A stretch of 64,000 bases of DNA, taken from the NCBI RefSeq assembly GCF_000003815.2, contig NC_049984.1:23509002-23573001 (forward strand). The letters are read 5' to 3'. The translations under genes and the position numbers were made by a program. How positions within the stretch are numbered: the first letter of the stretch is position 1; each line of letters starts with the position of its first letter. This stretch comes from Branchiostoma floridae. Its lineage: Eukaryota; Chordata; Leptocardii; Amphioxiformes; Branchiostomatidae. Under the pieces are notes generated by a model. It was not told the DNA's origin. It saw only the letters and a list, made by a program, of their open reading frames with translations, and ran no database searches. Below are positions 36,567 through 48,500 of this stretch, one piece after another.

Positions 36567-39500
36567 GTAAGCAGACTAGTTACCCATATCCGTATTACTT
36601 CCAAAATTGCATATTTCTTATTTTCCTCTTTCTTCTTGTGTATATATTTTGCTTTGAAAGAAGCTAACCTTACTGAGGTTGTAAAAACATTGTGACACCT
36701 AATTAAGAATATTTTCCTAAGTATTTTTTAATATAGTATTTGTCATGAAACAAGATTCTTCTTCTAAATGCTCTAATATTTTCTTTAACGTGACAGGAAG
36801 TTAATCTTTAGACAAACAAAGCAAGTAATTTAGATTTAGACTCTTGAAATTCTCGAAAGTGTAAATTCGTTCGACTAATAGTTCCTTAACTTAAAATTAA
36901 GAAACTATACATGTATGTTGTTGTTAGATTAAACAGGAACATTTTTATTCCTTCTTGAAATTCTTCATACACGAAAATGTCTCGACGGGTTAAGTAAGTG
37001 CAGTAAAACAGGAAAAAACAAGTGGTAGTGTGAACTTTGAAACAGTCAAACCTGTATCAGCGGCCACCTTTGTATAGGTCTAATTTATTGTCCTGGAGAA
37101 AGGCACAGAATTTCAAAAACACAGAAGAATTGAACAAGAAGTTTTGGTATGAAACTCTACCCTGTTGGTCGGGAATCATTGATTAAATATTGCACAGTGA
37201 TTAAGAAAAAAACATTTTAGTTGTGAGACTGTGATAGTATATACTTGCGAGGAAAGTGCATCTAAATGTAACCATAAGGTGCAGGTACAAGAGAGGTTTT
37301 TTTAGCTTTAGATAGTGCACAGTGATTGAGAAAAAAAACGGCCATAGTTCTGTCAAGAATCGCCCGTCGAACTCTATTCCTCATACGTGATGCTAGTTGC
37401 ATACATACCTCCATGAAACATTAATAGAAAGACTGTTACTTGCAGGTGGCTGGGTGGAGACCGACCCGACATGGGTGACACCGGACCTATGGGAGGGGGG
37501 TGACGGACTCCGATGGGATGCCGGGTATGTCTTGGACTCCAACATCCAGACGGCTTGGAGACGTGGAGACGAGGACGCCACTTGGCAGCTGACTTTTGAT
37601 TTGCAGAGGTCCCTGACGCTCTCCAGAATTCGCATTTGGTCTATGCGTGAACTCTTCGTACATGGCCATAACATGGACGCTACAGTCATGGTTATGACAG
37701 GACAACAATGGACCACTGTGGCACACAACACTCACTTCAGGGGTGACAAAGATTTGTCTAACACACTCTATCTGAAAGAAATGGACCTGACTGGACTCCT
37801 CACCACAGGACAGCTTTGGCGCCTGGAGTTTCCGAATGAGTATCGTAGACCAATCGGTGAGGTCAAGTTTTTCCAAGGTGAGTGCTCAGTACTACTTAAG
37901 ATAGTATCTCACTCGTCTGCGCATGTCAGACATTTTTTATTACCTTCGTCACGAAGGTTATATTTTGGGTAGCGTTACGTTTGTGTTTAATTGTTTGTGT
38001 GTAGATACAGACATAGATGGATTGTACTGATATTTGGTTTGACCTACCTAGTCTTGATAAGACCCAGAAACGATTAGATTTGGGGACCCTAGCGGCTTGT
38101 TGTGGTACTACAGCGGAACTTCCGGGTTTGATATCTCGTGTTCCGGACACGCTGTGATCATGGTCTTCAAGTGGCAGATAGCTCTTGGGGCTGAGAGTAA
38201 GTTGTATAGGCTTAAGCTTGGACCCCTAGTTAGACTGGATACGGCAATACAGCAAGTTACAATACAAAATAGAAATCCCAAAGATACACAAAACAATGGA
38301 CTATTTTCTACAAAGAAATCTGTTTTGTGGAGTATTCGACTTCCCTTACTGTTTTAAAATCCTACAAGGCTGACTGCCTCCGTACGATTGACTGTGAAAC
38401 TTGGTAGAAATTACTATAGACTCTACTTCAGTATTGTTATTTTCCTCGACGGGTAAGCCCTAAAACGTGTGGATGCCTGATCATGTAATCCGTTCATGAT
38501 CATTTTACAATAGATCCAACATCCGGTCTGCTGTTTTTTTTTTTTTAGGTTCGGTTTTTCTGGACCGGTCAAATAAGAAAAAAAACGGGTTTGCACCGGT
38601 ACACCGAAATTACCCACTTCGTCTATATGCGGGTCCTTTTATATTAGTAATAGGATTGGTTGCTCTTATAACATCATACAAAGGATAAAATGACTATCGT
38701 CTTCTACAGCATTTAAGGGGTAATAATTATAAATCCTCTCAGACACAGGTAGTTTTATGTATGTCCCCTTAGTCCTGTGTATTTTCTTTGTTCGCCCAGC
38801 TTGCTCCGGAGTTGAGAGGACGGTGTGTACAGATGATAACTGTGACGTCTATGAGGTGGTCTGTGACGGCATAGTGGACTGTGACGATGGGAGCGATGAA
38901 GAAAACTGCGGTAATTCACTGCCAAAAATGCCTTTTCTTATTTATCTTGCTTTGCTTCCTCACAGAAAATATATCTTCCTGGAAGAGAATTATTCTGTCC
39001 CAAAAATTTTTAGAAAAATGTGCTTGTCACGGAAAATTTATCTTCCAGAAAGAAAATTATTCTGTTCCCAAGAAATCTTAGAAAAAATGTGCTTGTCCAT
39101 GTGGCAAGCAAATATAGCAAAGTATTCCCAGAAATGTTTTTCTTGTTTATCTTGTTTTGCTTCCTTACAAAAAATTTATCTTCCAGGAAATAAGTCCTGT
39201 CATATTTGGAGAAAGAGAATAAAAATAAAATTCTTGTATTTCTTAAAGGTATGCTACGTAATTATCTTTGTGTCCTCCCAAGTTAGACCCTGTTGGCTGT
39301 AAGTAACAACTTCCAGGCCTCCAGTAGGTACCATAGGGGGTGGGCTAATGAGTTTATCACACTCCAGCTGGCTACAGGGGAAGATCTTCTTCTTTTCAAA
39401 CATTCAATTTTTTTTCACTTCAGAATGCACTGAGACAGCTTTACGCCCGGGATTTCACATCCCATGTTTTGTTTCCTAACATAAATCAAAAATATCTTCA

Positions 39501-42500
39501 TTGGAAATAGTAATAATACCATTGCAGTATGAAGTGACCGCTCTTGTTGCAACTGGCGATATATCGATGCTTCTTGTTTTGGTCCGTTCAAAAAATTTTG
39601 CAAATTAAACCTTTTTGAAAATTGTAAAATAAACGCGATGTCAGACAAGCAATTTGGACCAGTTAATGAACAGACACAACTCTACGAGATAGTCGCCTAA
39701 CCCTCGTACGTCTTTATCTAGCGATTTGTGCGTTTTTCATAAAATATTAATGCAAATTTAATACATTTTTTGTTACTACTTAGGCACCCCTGACCATCGA
39801 ATAGGGCTTTATTGTATGTCTAGAAATAACGATCTACGTAAACGGACCAGTAGTGTAGAAACCTTGTCACCGATCCTCTGACTTGTCTCCTTGAATGTAG
39901 ATAAAGAGATCTGTCCGAGTGGAGTCGCCATCAACAAGACAGAAGTGTGTGACGGTACAGACGACTGTGGAGACAATACAGACGAGCAGAACTGCTGTGA
40001 GTATGGGCACATGTGTTTCTTTCTATTTCTTTGCCTTTCTCTTGGTCTTATAGATTCTCTAAGTTGAGTAAGGTTCAGTTTTTCTCACTTTCATGAGTTT
40101 GATCTTCAAATTTCCCAAGTTCAGTTGTAGGTACCTATTTTTATACATATGTTTTAACTTTTATCTTAATATTGAGTTTGTAAATATTTTAGATACAGAA
40201 TCTAAAGAAAAAATATATTAGATTTTGTTCGTGTAATTTATCAAGCCTGTATACCTACTGTAGTTGTTTTATATAAAGCAATAAATGAAAGTGTAATTTT
40301 GATGGAAGATAGGAAAACATATTTTTTTTGCTTCCCTTCTGTTTCTTTCATCTTCTCCTATCAAGAGCACATCATAACTTAGAGCTGCGTTAGCATATGT
40401 ACGCTCTATATAATATTACAAGGCTAGACTATAGCTAGATACAATAGTATAATCATCTTAATGCCCTGGTCCCGAAACTAAGTAAATGTAGTTCTCTTTT
40501 TGCTCACTCACAATACTATCACTGATTGGATGTATTATTGTGTGCGAGTTGCTTGAAAGAAGGGGAAATATTCTGCAATTATTCCTGTAGCCTTTCAGTT
40601 GCGTGAAAACCATGGCTGTCGTTTTTGTGTAATTGCTGCAATTTCAAGAAGTACAATAAAAAAAAAGACAAATATAATGTGCTTTGTGTTCAACCTCTCC
40701 CACTTGAGTTAATGTTTTATGCCTTTAACTACAAACTTTTTTTGAAAAAGAAGATATGTTAAAAAAACGAATTGCTTTTGCTTAATTTTGCGCTTATATT
40801 TCATACAGGCGATCGGCAAGGTAGACTGGCCTGCAGCAATGGACAGTGTATAGATTCACAGAAAATGTGTGCCGAAACTCACATCCCCTGCTTTGGTGAA
40901 CCGAAAGGACAATATGCTAGATGTGACGACGTGGAGGATTGTTGGGATGGCAGTGACGAGTCCTGCTGTGAGTAAACTGGCTGTAATGTTAGTAGGCGGT
41001 TAGCTTGAAAGTTATCTGTGTTGGTAGAAGTCATTATTGAACCACCCTCACACTCAGGGTTGACAATCACGGCAAAGCCTATGATATCACCCCTGACAAC
41101 TCAGCCACAGTATTCGGTTATTAGGGGTGCCTTGCTTATGAATATTAATGAGCTTGCCCTTATATGGGCAGTCAGCCGTTGGGGATCGGGCGTTGGCATG
41201 GTGAGCAAACAAAGTCATGGTAATACGTAACATGATTGGCTGATAGCTTCCCAGCGGCCTTTGCGAGACAGCTTGCGACAACAACAAGCCCAAGAAAGGC
41301 CTATTCTCTGATTGGTCGACAGCTTGTTTGTGGCGACAATCATAATAGCCACTAATAGGGCATGGGATAGCAGGGCCCCATAAGGTAGTGCCGTTGGGGA
41401 CCGGGCGTTAGGAGGATGTATTGAACTAGTTAAACTGTAATTACCAACACAAAAATAGGACTGGAGTTGATTGAGAAAACTCCGTGTCTACTTCATTAAT
41501 GTTATACCTAACAAAAGACATTCAATTTTCAATTAAAAATGCACAGATTTAGAAATTTCTAGAGAAAGAGAAAGACAGACAGGCAGACAGAGAGAGAGAC
41601 AGAGAGAGAGAGAGACAGTTAGAGACACGGTGAGACAAAGAAACAGACAAAGAGACAGACAGATAGACAGAGACAGAGACACGGAGAGAGACAGACAGGC
41701 AGCGAGAGAGACAGACAGAAAGAGAGACAGAGAGAGACAAAGAGACAGAGAGGCAGACAGAGAGATAGTTGAATGTTCATATATGCATACTTTGTAGCTC
41801 AACAGTGCCCATTTGTTCTCCAGCACCCTCTGCCTGTGACAATGGAGCCATGTTCCACCAGCTGTCTCGGTGTGACGGCAGAAACGACTGTGGGGACAAC
41901 AGTGACGAGCAGAACTGTGGTACGTACGGTTTATTTTGGAGTTAAAAAATTGAACATCAAGCTAGCCCATACTTTCTGTGTCTACTATAAAGCATGCAAA
42001 AATGCGATTTTACGAGCACCTTCTTTTGTGCACAACATTTACAATGTAACATTATATGTCCACAGTCTGTTACTATACACATGACAGAGGGACAAGCTAC
42101 CGGGGCCTTGCAAACCGGGACAACACCTGTCAGTTCTGGACATCTCAGTACCCCCACGCCCATAACCACACTCCACAGGCCTACCCATCGGCAGGGCTGG
42201 AGAGGAACTACTGCCGGAACCCGGACGGGAAGGACAGGCCGTGGTGCTACACAAACAACCCGCTCATCAGGTGGATGTACTGCGATGATGTCTTCGCCTG
42301 TGATGGTAAATTTAACGTTTTTATTCTTCATCGTTGACGAATACAAGTTCGCCAACTCCTTTCACCACCTTTCACCTCCCGAGCCAAGGACAATAACACA
42401 TATTTAACCTGGTCGTGTTAATTACCTCCATGAAATGTCATGGAGGTTATATTTTCTGTTATGTGTTTCTGTCTGTGTACAAGAATACTCAAGAACGGCT

Positions 42501-45500
42501 GGATGAATTGGTTTCATACTTGTTGTGTTGGTGGGGTGTGATGAAAGCTCGAATCGATGGGATTTTGGGCGCCGTATCTGTCGTTATAATCGATGTAATA
42601 ATATCAGAAATCACCCCTATATCTGCGATATATTGGAACAGGCATTGTGCTTTAAGTGTTTGTTAATGGGCTTAGCTCCAAGCAGATAGTGAGGTGATTT
42701 GTATGACAGCTGTTTGGGGAACCTCGAGGTTTTTTAATATGATAATTAGTTTTATTTATGTCTGCTTAGGATATCATGGAGATGTGAAGCGTAAGTATAA
42801 TTGTAAGAAGTTGAGGTACATTTAACGGTAATGCTTAACAGGTATGGATGTCTCACATACTGTACTGCTGATTTGAGTGACATGGTGATTAAAATGCCAT
42901 TAGGTCCTCTCATCTTAGATGGGTTGGGTGTCAGACGTTTTATGGGCGAAACAGATGTTCTGATTTCGTTACGATAAGGGACAGTTGTTAGTTGTCTCTT
43001 TCGTAGCCAATGGTACTTGTTTTTTAGCAGACGGGGTTGGCGCCAAGTATTCATCTTACAGTTGGTGTAGGGCTGTCAGAGGAAAGTGTGCATCTCGTTT
43101 TTGTACCGTGTGAACAGCTGATGTTATGACATATTGGTGGAAAATCAAATCACCATCTGACTAAAGTTGGCCACATCCCTTCTTCTTTCTGAGTTTCCCA
43201 ACTTCCTCCCACCACACCGCTCTGAGGCACATAGTCGAACCTCAATAATGCTGACAACCTTAGACAGTTTAAATGCCAAACATCAAGCTTAAGGAACACC
43301 ACGCTACCATATGCCGTCGACCTCTTAAACGCACATTACACAATTAAGTGTCACATTTTAATAATTACTAATCAGACTGACATACTCTGTGTCATTAAAT
43401 AAATACACCACTACTTTCCCATAACATTTATAACCATTACTCTCAAATACAACCGACTATAAACATACATACCATCCACAAAAAAGCAATAAATATTTCA
43501 TGGAGGTATGAGGTCCCCGAACTCTAGTTACTTAGTACCTTTCCCAACAGCACAGGATCGATAAAATGAACCTTACGACCCATGACCGCAGTGGTCGTAG
43601 GGGTCACATAATAGATACTAACAACACCCTTCATCTTAATTTTGGACTTCCAGGCTAATTCTGGACTAACCTTAATCATTTGAAAAACAATTACCCAAAT
43701 GAATTAACATTTACAAATATCTTATATTAAAATGAAGTTTATATGAAGATTGCAATCAGATTTCCCCAGGAACAAAGCCAATTCTGAGGAATTCAGGAGA
43801 ATTCTCCAGAATTCTGGCTCAGGCTCCCAGATTTCTGAAGAATTGCTCAGAATTCTGGCTCGGATCTGGCTCAGGTTCCCAAAATTCTACAAAATTTTGT
43901 TGCGGAATCCGAGCCACAATTAATTGGCTTTGTTCCCTGAAAAATCCTATTACAATCTACATATTAGTTATCTTTTAATATACTATATCGTGAATGTTAA
44001 TTCATTTGCTTATTCGTTTTTCAAATGATCAAGGTCTGTCCGAAATTAACCTAGAAGTCCAAAATTAATCTGGAAGGTGTTTTACACCTTTCCAAACTCG
44101 CTACGATGCCATATAAAGCTCTCTTGTCATATCTTTTTTTTTTCTATTTGCTTTTGGACAGACGAGGACGAAGTGGCACTGCACTCAAGTTTTGTAACTT
44201 ATATTAACAATGCCACATACACGGTACAGACAGAAGGAAAGTCGTGTAAAGTGCCTTTCCCAAGGGCACAACGTCGGGGGCACGGTGGGAATCGAACTCA
44301 GGACCCATAGATTCCGAGCCGAAAGCTCTACCAGTTACGCCACGCCCGACGCCACATATTGTCATATCTACCTTATATTAATTTTTTTTCTCTTCCACAT
44401 AGAGGAAGAAATTTATCAGCTTCTATAGACACAGCATGATAGGGGCATCAAGATAACATGTTTCAAATCGTACATTCACATAAGCTCGGTATATACGTGA
44501 CAACTGTATATGTGTTCAAAGTTTTATCTTCCATACGTCCTCCATTTTGTTTTGACTTCAGCTCCACCGACGCGATGCTTCTACGCAGTGGACAAGGGAA
44601 GGAGTTACGTAGGGCACACTAACAGGTGAGACTAGCTGGGCATTTTAGGAACCTCCAAACCATCGAAATAAAAACTTTGACATCAAGAAAACACAAAAAA
44701 ATCTGACGCTAGCCATGCAACACTTTCGAGAAACTGTAGAATAATTCCCTTTCAGTAAAATGCTTTTTGTATGGAACAGCATGCAGATTTTACTATCACA
44801 AACCTGGTCACAATTGCCTGAACAGCTAATATTCAGTTCATGTGTTGAAGTCACCAGCTGTAAGCTCCTTTTGGCTTAAGACAGAAGAAAAGAAGAAAAA
44901 AAAAGAACACAACAGCAAAAACGATGTTCCCCGTCGGGAACATGATAGTAACTAAAACTACGAGGGCTGATAAATTATTTCGCAGCCACATCAACGAAAA
45001 AGATACACAACTCAAATTCCGGGCCATAGTTAACGAGTGCAGCGGGGTATAGGTAACGAGGCTTTCATGAATGCCTACCAAAATTCAACTCGTGGGGATC
45101 ATTAATATGCATGCGACACCCGTTTAAAGGTATGCTACGTAGTTTTATCTCAGTGCCCACCAGAGTTAGACCCTCCTGTCTGTAAACAACAACTTCCAGG
45201 CCTCCAGTAGGCACCCTAGGGGGTAGGGTAATGAGTTCATCATACTCCAGGGTGACTACAGGGGAGAACAATCAAGATCTTCTTCTTTGAAAACACTCAA
45301 TTTTTTCACTTCAGAATAGCATATAATCATGCACTGAGTCTATTTTGTAGGGTATCAATAAGCTGAGGTTATATTACCTCCTAAACTGCAAGAAATCTTC
45401 CAAAGATCACATTTTACAAAATTATGGTGAAACTGTCATCAGACACCCCACTCTGCAGTCAGGCACACAACAATGTGATAAGCCAGATGTGGGCGTGTTT

Positions 45501-48500
45501 CTCTAGAAAGCATGAGGTCCATGTAGGATTAAAAGATCACAGATTGTAGACATGTTTGTATGATGCACTAATGTTGTACCTTCTCTTACTGAGCCTTTGT
45601 ATTCAATGCTAACGGGTAGATTTAGCTTACTTTGTGAAGAAATGGCAGGAAAATCTACTTTTTGTATGGTCCAAACGTTACGTAGCATATCTGTATCTGT
45701 ATCTATATATAGCCGGTATAACCGCCCTTCGGCGTAACACACCAGCTTTGCAGGCACGAGGTGCAGCAGCAGCTGGTTATATTACACTGAACGATCCGTC
45801 ACACCTAACTTTTGCACATCTATCTGCAAGTTTTTGAGCTGGTATTAGATACTTATCAGTCGGTACGTCCACCAGTTTATTGGTCATTTTGTACATCATG
45901 CAAAGTCTGGACATTTTCCTTCTGTCCTCAAGTGATGTCCACTGCAGATCTGTTTTCATTTTGGTAACACTAGCATCCCTGTTATAGTTGTTTGTACAGA
46001 ATCTGGCAGCTTGGTTCTGTACCCTTTCAAGTTTATCTTTGTTTTTCTTTGTATACGGATCCCATACTGTTGCAGCATATTCAAGGTTAGGTCTTACCAG
46101 TGATGTGTATGCAAGTGATTTTACCCTGGCTGGGCATGCCCACAAGTTGCGTTTGATCACTCCCAATGTCTGTTTAGCCTTGGTTGTTTATTTTGTTAAC
46201 ATGGACACCCCACTTCAGCCCAGTTGTTTACGTAACACCTAGGCATGGGTGGCTTTTCGTGGTTGCTAATGTCTGACCACAAAACTGGTAAGGGGACACA
46301 TTTGCTGTGCGTTTGTTCGTTATGTGCATGATATAGCACTTATCAGGATTGAACTGCATAAGCCATTTCCTTTGCCATTCTTCCAGGGTGTTCAGATCTT
46401 TCTGAAGAAGTTGCGAGTCATTCTTTGCAGATACCTCTATATATAGCAGACAATCAGGCGAATAACCTCACACTTGAATCGAGCTTGTTTGGCAAGTCGT
46501 TTATGTACAATAGGAAGAGCAATGGTCCCAGGATAGTCCCTTGCGGAACTCCCAACGCTACTTTAACTGGAGCTGAGGCTTTCCCTTCAACCACTACCGT
46601 TTGCTCTCTATTCGCCAGGAAAGCCTTTAACCAGTTTAATGTAGTACCTTGAATTCCATAGTACTCCAGTTTTGATATGAGTCTGCTATGTGGGACTTTG
46701 TCGAAGGCTTTAGTGAAATCAAGTATTGCTAGATCCACCTGTCTTTTATTGTTCAGTGCCCCAGCTATGTCGTGAACTGTTAAAATAAGCTGTGTTTCTG
46801 TGGATCGCTTTGCCCTGAATCCATGCTGGTAGTCTGTGAGTATATTGTGGCCTTCCAAGTGTTTCATGATATGGCTATGGATAATGTGTTCGAGTAGTTT
46901 ACAGGAAATACAGGTAAGTGAAACAGGTCTGTAGTTACTGGGGACCGCTCTGTCTCCCCTTTTGATGGCGCATATGTTTGCATCCCTCCAGTCTTGGGGA
47001 ATTTCTCCTGTGTCAAGCGATTGTTGGAAAATGTTAGTCAAAACAGGTGCGATTTCACTGGCTGTCATTTTGAGGAACCAAGGAGGTATTTGGTCTGGCC
47101 CGGATGCTTTGGAGGGATTGAGGCCTTGCAACATTTTTTCTACACCAAAAGTAGAAATTTCTATACGTACCATCGGAGGGGTGCAGGGGTTCCCAAGAGA
47201 TGGCATGTCAGTGGTGTCTTCTTCTGTGAATACACTTTTAAACTGTGAACTGAGTGCTTCTGCTTTTTTCTCACTGTCACTTATAATGGTGCTCCCACCT
47301 TTAGAGTGGCTACCCCAACAAGGTCTCTCCTCAGGCCTTTTATGTATGACCAGAATGTTTTGGGTTTGTCAGTGATAGCTTCTCCCAGTATGTTTGCCAC
47401 GTATTTTGAATGTGCTGATCTTATGCTTTTCTGCACTCCTTTTTTTACCTTATTGTACTTGTTCCAGTCTTCCTCTTGCCCTGTTCTTTTAGCTTTATTG
47501 TAAAGACGTTGCTTCTTCCGACAGTGTCTTCTTAAGTTTCTGTTAAACCAGGGCAAGTTGTATCTGCTTGAATGCGCTTGTTCATTAATTGTGTACTTCA
47601 TTTTTCCTTTGAAGTCATCCCATTTCTGTGTCACTGACATCTCTTTTGTTCTCAGGTTAAAGTTTGTTGCATAGTCCTCAAGGTCATTCTTGATAGCCGG
47701 CTCGTCAGATTTCGTGCGAATGTACACTTTCCTTTTTGGTTTTTTGTTCTGTTTGGGTGCCAAGTTTACGTCCACTAGAACCATGTCATGGAACAACTGT
47801 TTTTTTTTTCAATTATGTTTGGGTTATTAACTAAGACCAGGTCCAGAAGATTACCATTTCTAGTTGGTTCCTGAACTGTTTGGAATAGCCCATGGTTATC
47901 CACTAAGTGCAGTAGTTTCTGTGCCTGCCCTGTATGGTTCTGAGCGTTGTTTGTTGTGCTGGCATCCCAATTTATACCAGGGGTGTTGAAATCTCCAAGA
48001 ATGATTACGTTGTCGGAGTTCTTCTAAGAATCCCATTCTANNNNNNNNNNNNNNNNNNNNNNNNNNNNNNNNNNNNNNNNNNNNNNNNNNNNNNNNNNNN
48101 NNNNNNNNNNNNNNNNNNNNNNNNNNNNNNNNNNNNNNNNNNNNNNNNNNNNNNNNNNNNNNNNNNNNNNNNNNNNNNNNNNNNNNNNNNNNNNNNNNNN
48201 NNNNNNNNNNNNNNNNNNNNNNNNNNNNNNNNNNNNNNNNNNNNNNNNNNNNNNNNNNNNNNNNNNNNNNNNNNNNNNNNNNNNNNNNNNNNNNNNNNNN
48301 NNNNNNNNNNNNNNNNNNNNNNNNNNNNNNNNNNNNNNNNNNNNNNNNNNNNNNNNNNNNNNNNNNNNNNNNNNNNNNNNNNNNNNNNNNNNNNNNNNNN
48401 NNNNNNNNNNNNNNNNNNNNNNNNNNNNNNNNNNNNNNNNNNNNNNNNNNNNNNNNNNNNNNNNNNNNNNNNNNNNNNNNNNNNNNNNNNNNNNNNNNNN

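Noticed and set aside
44162-44310. Possible extra receptor exon after TTTGGACAG ([10 protein letters not shown]...)
   Set aside because: It runs into a reverse-oriented tRNA-derived SINE, has no donor in a suitable place and is not needed: kringle 1 joins exon 44562 in phase.
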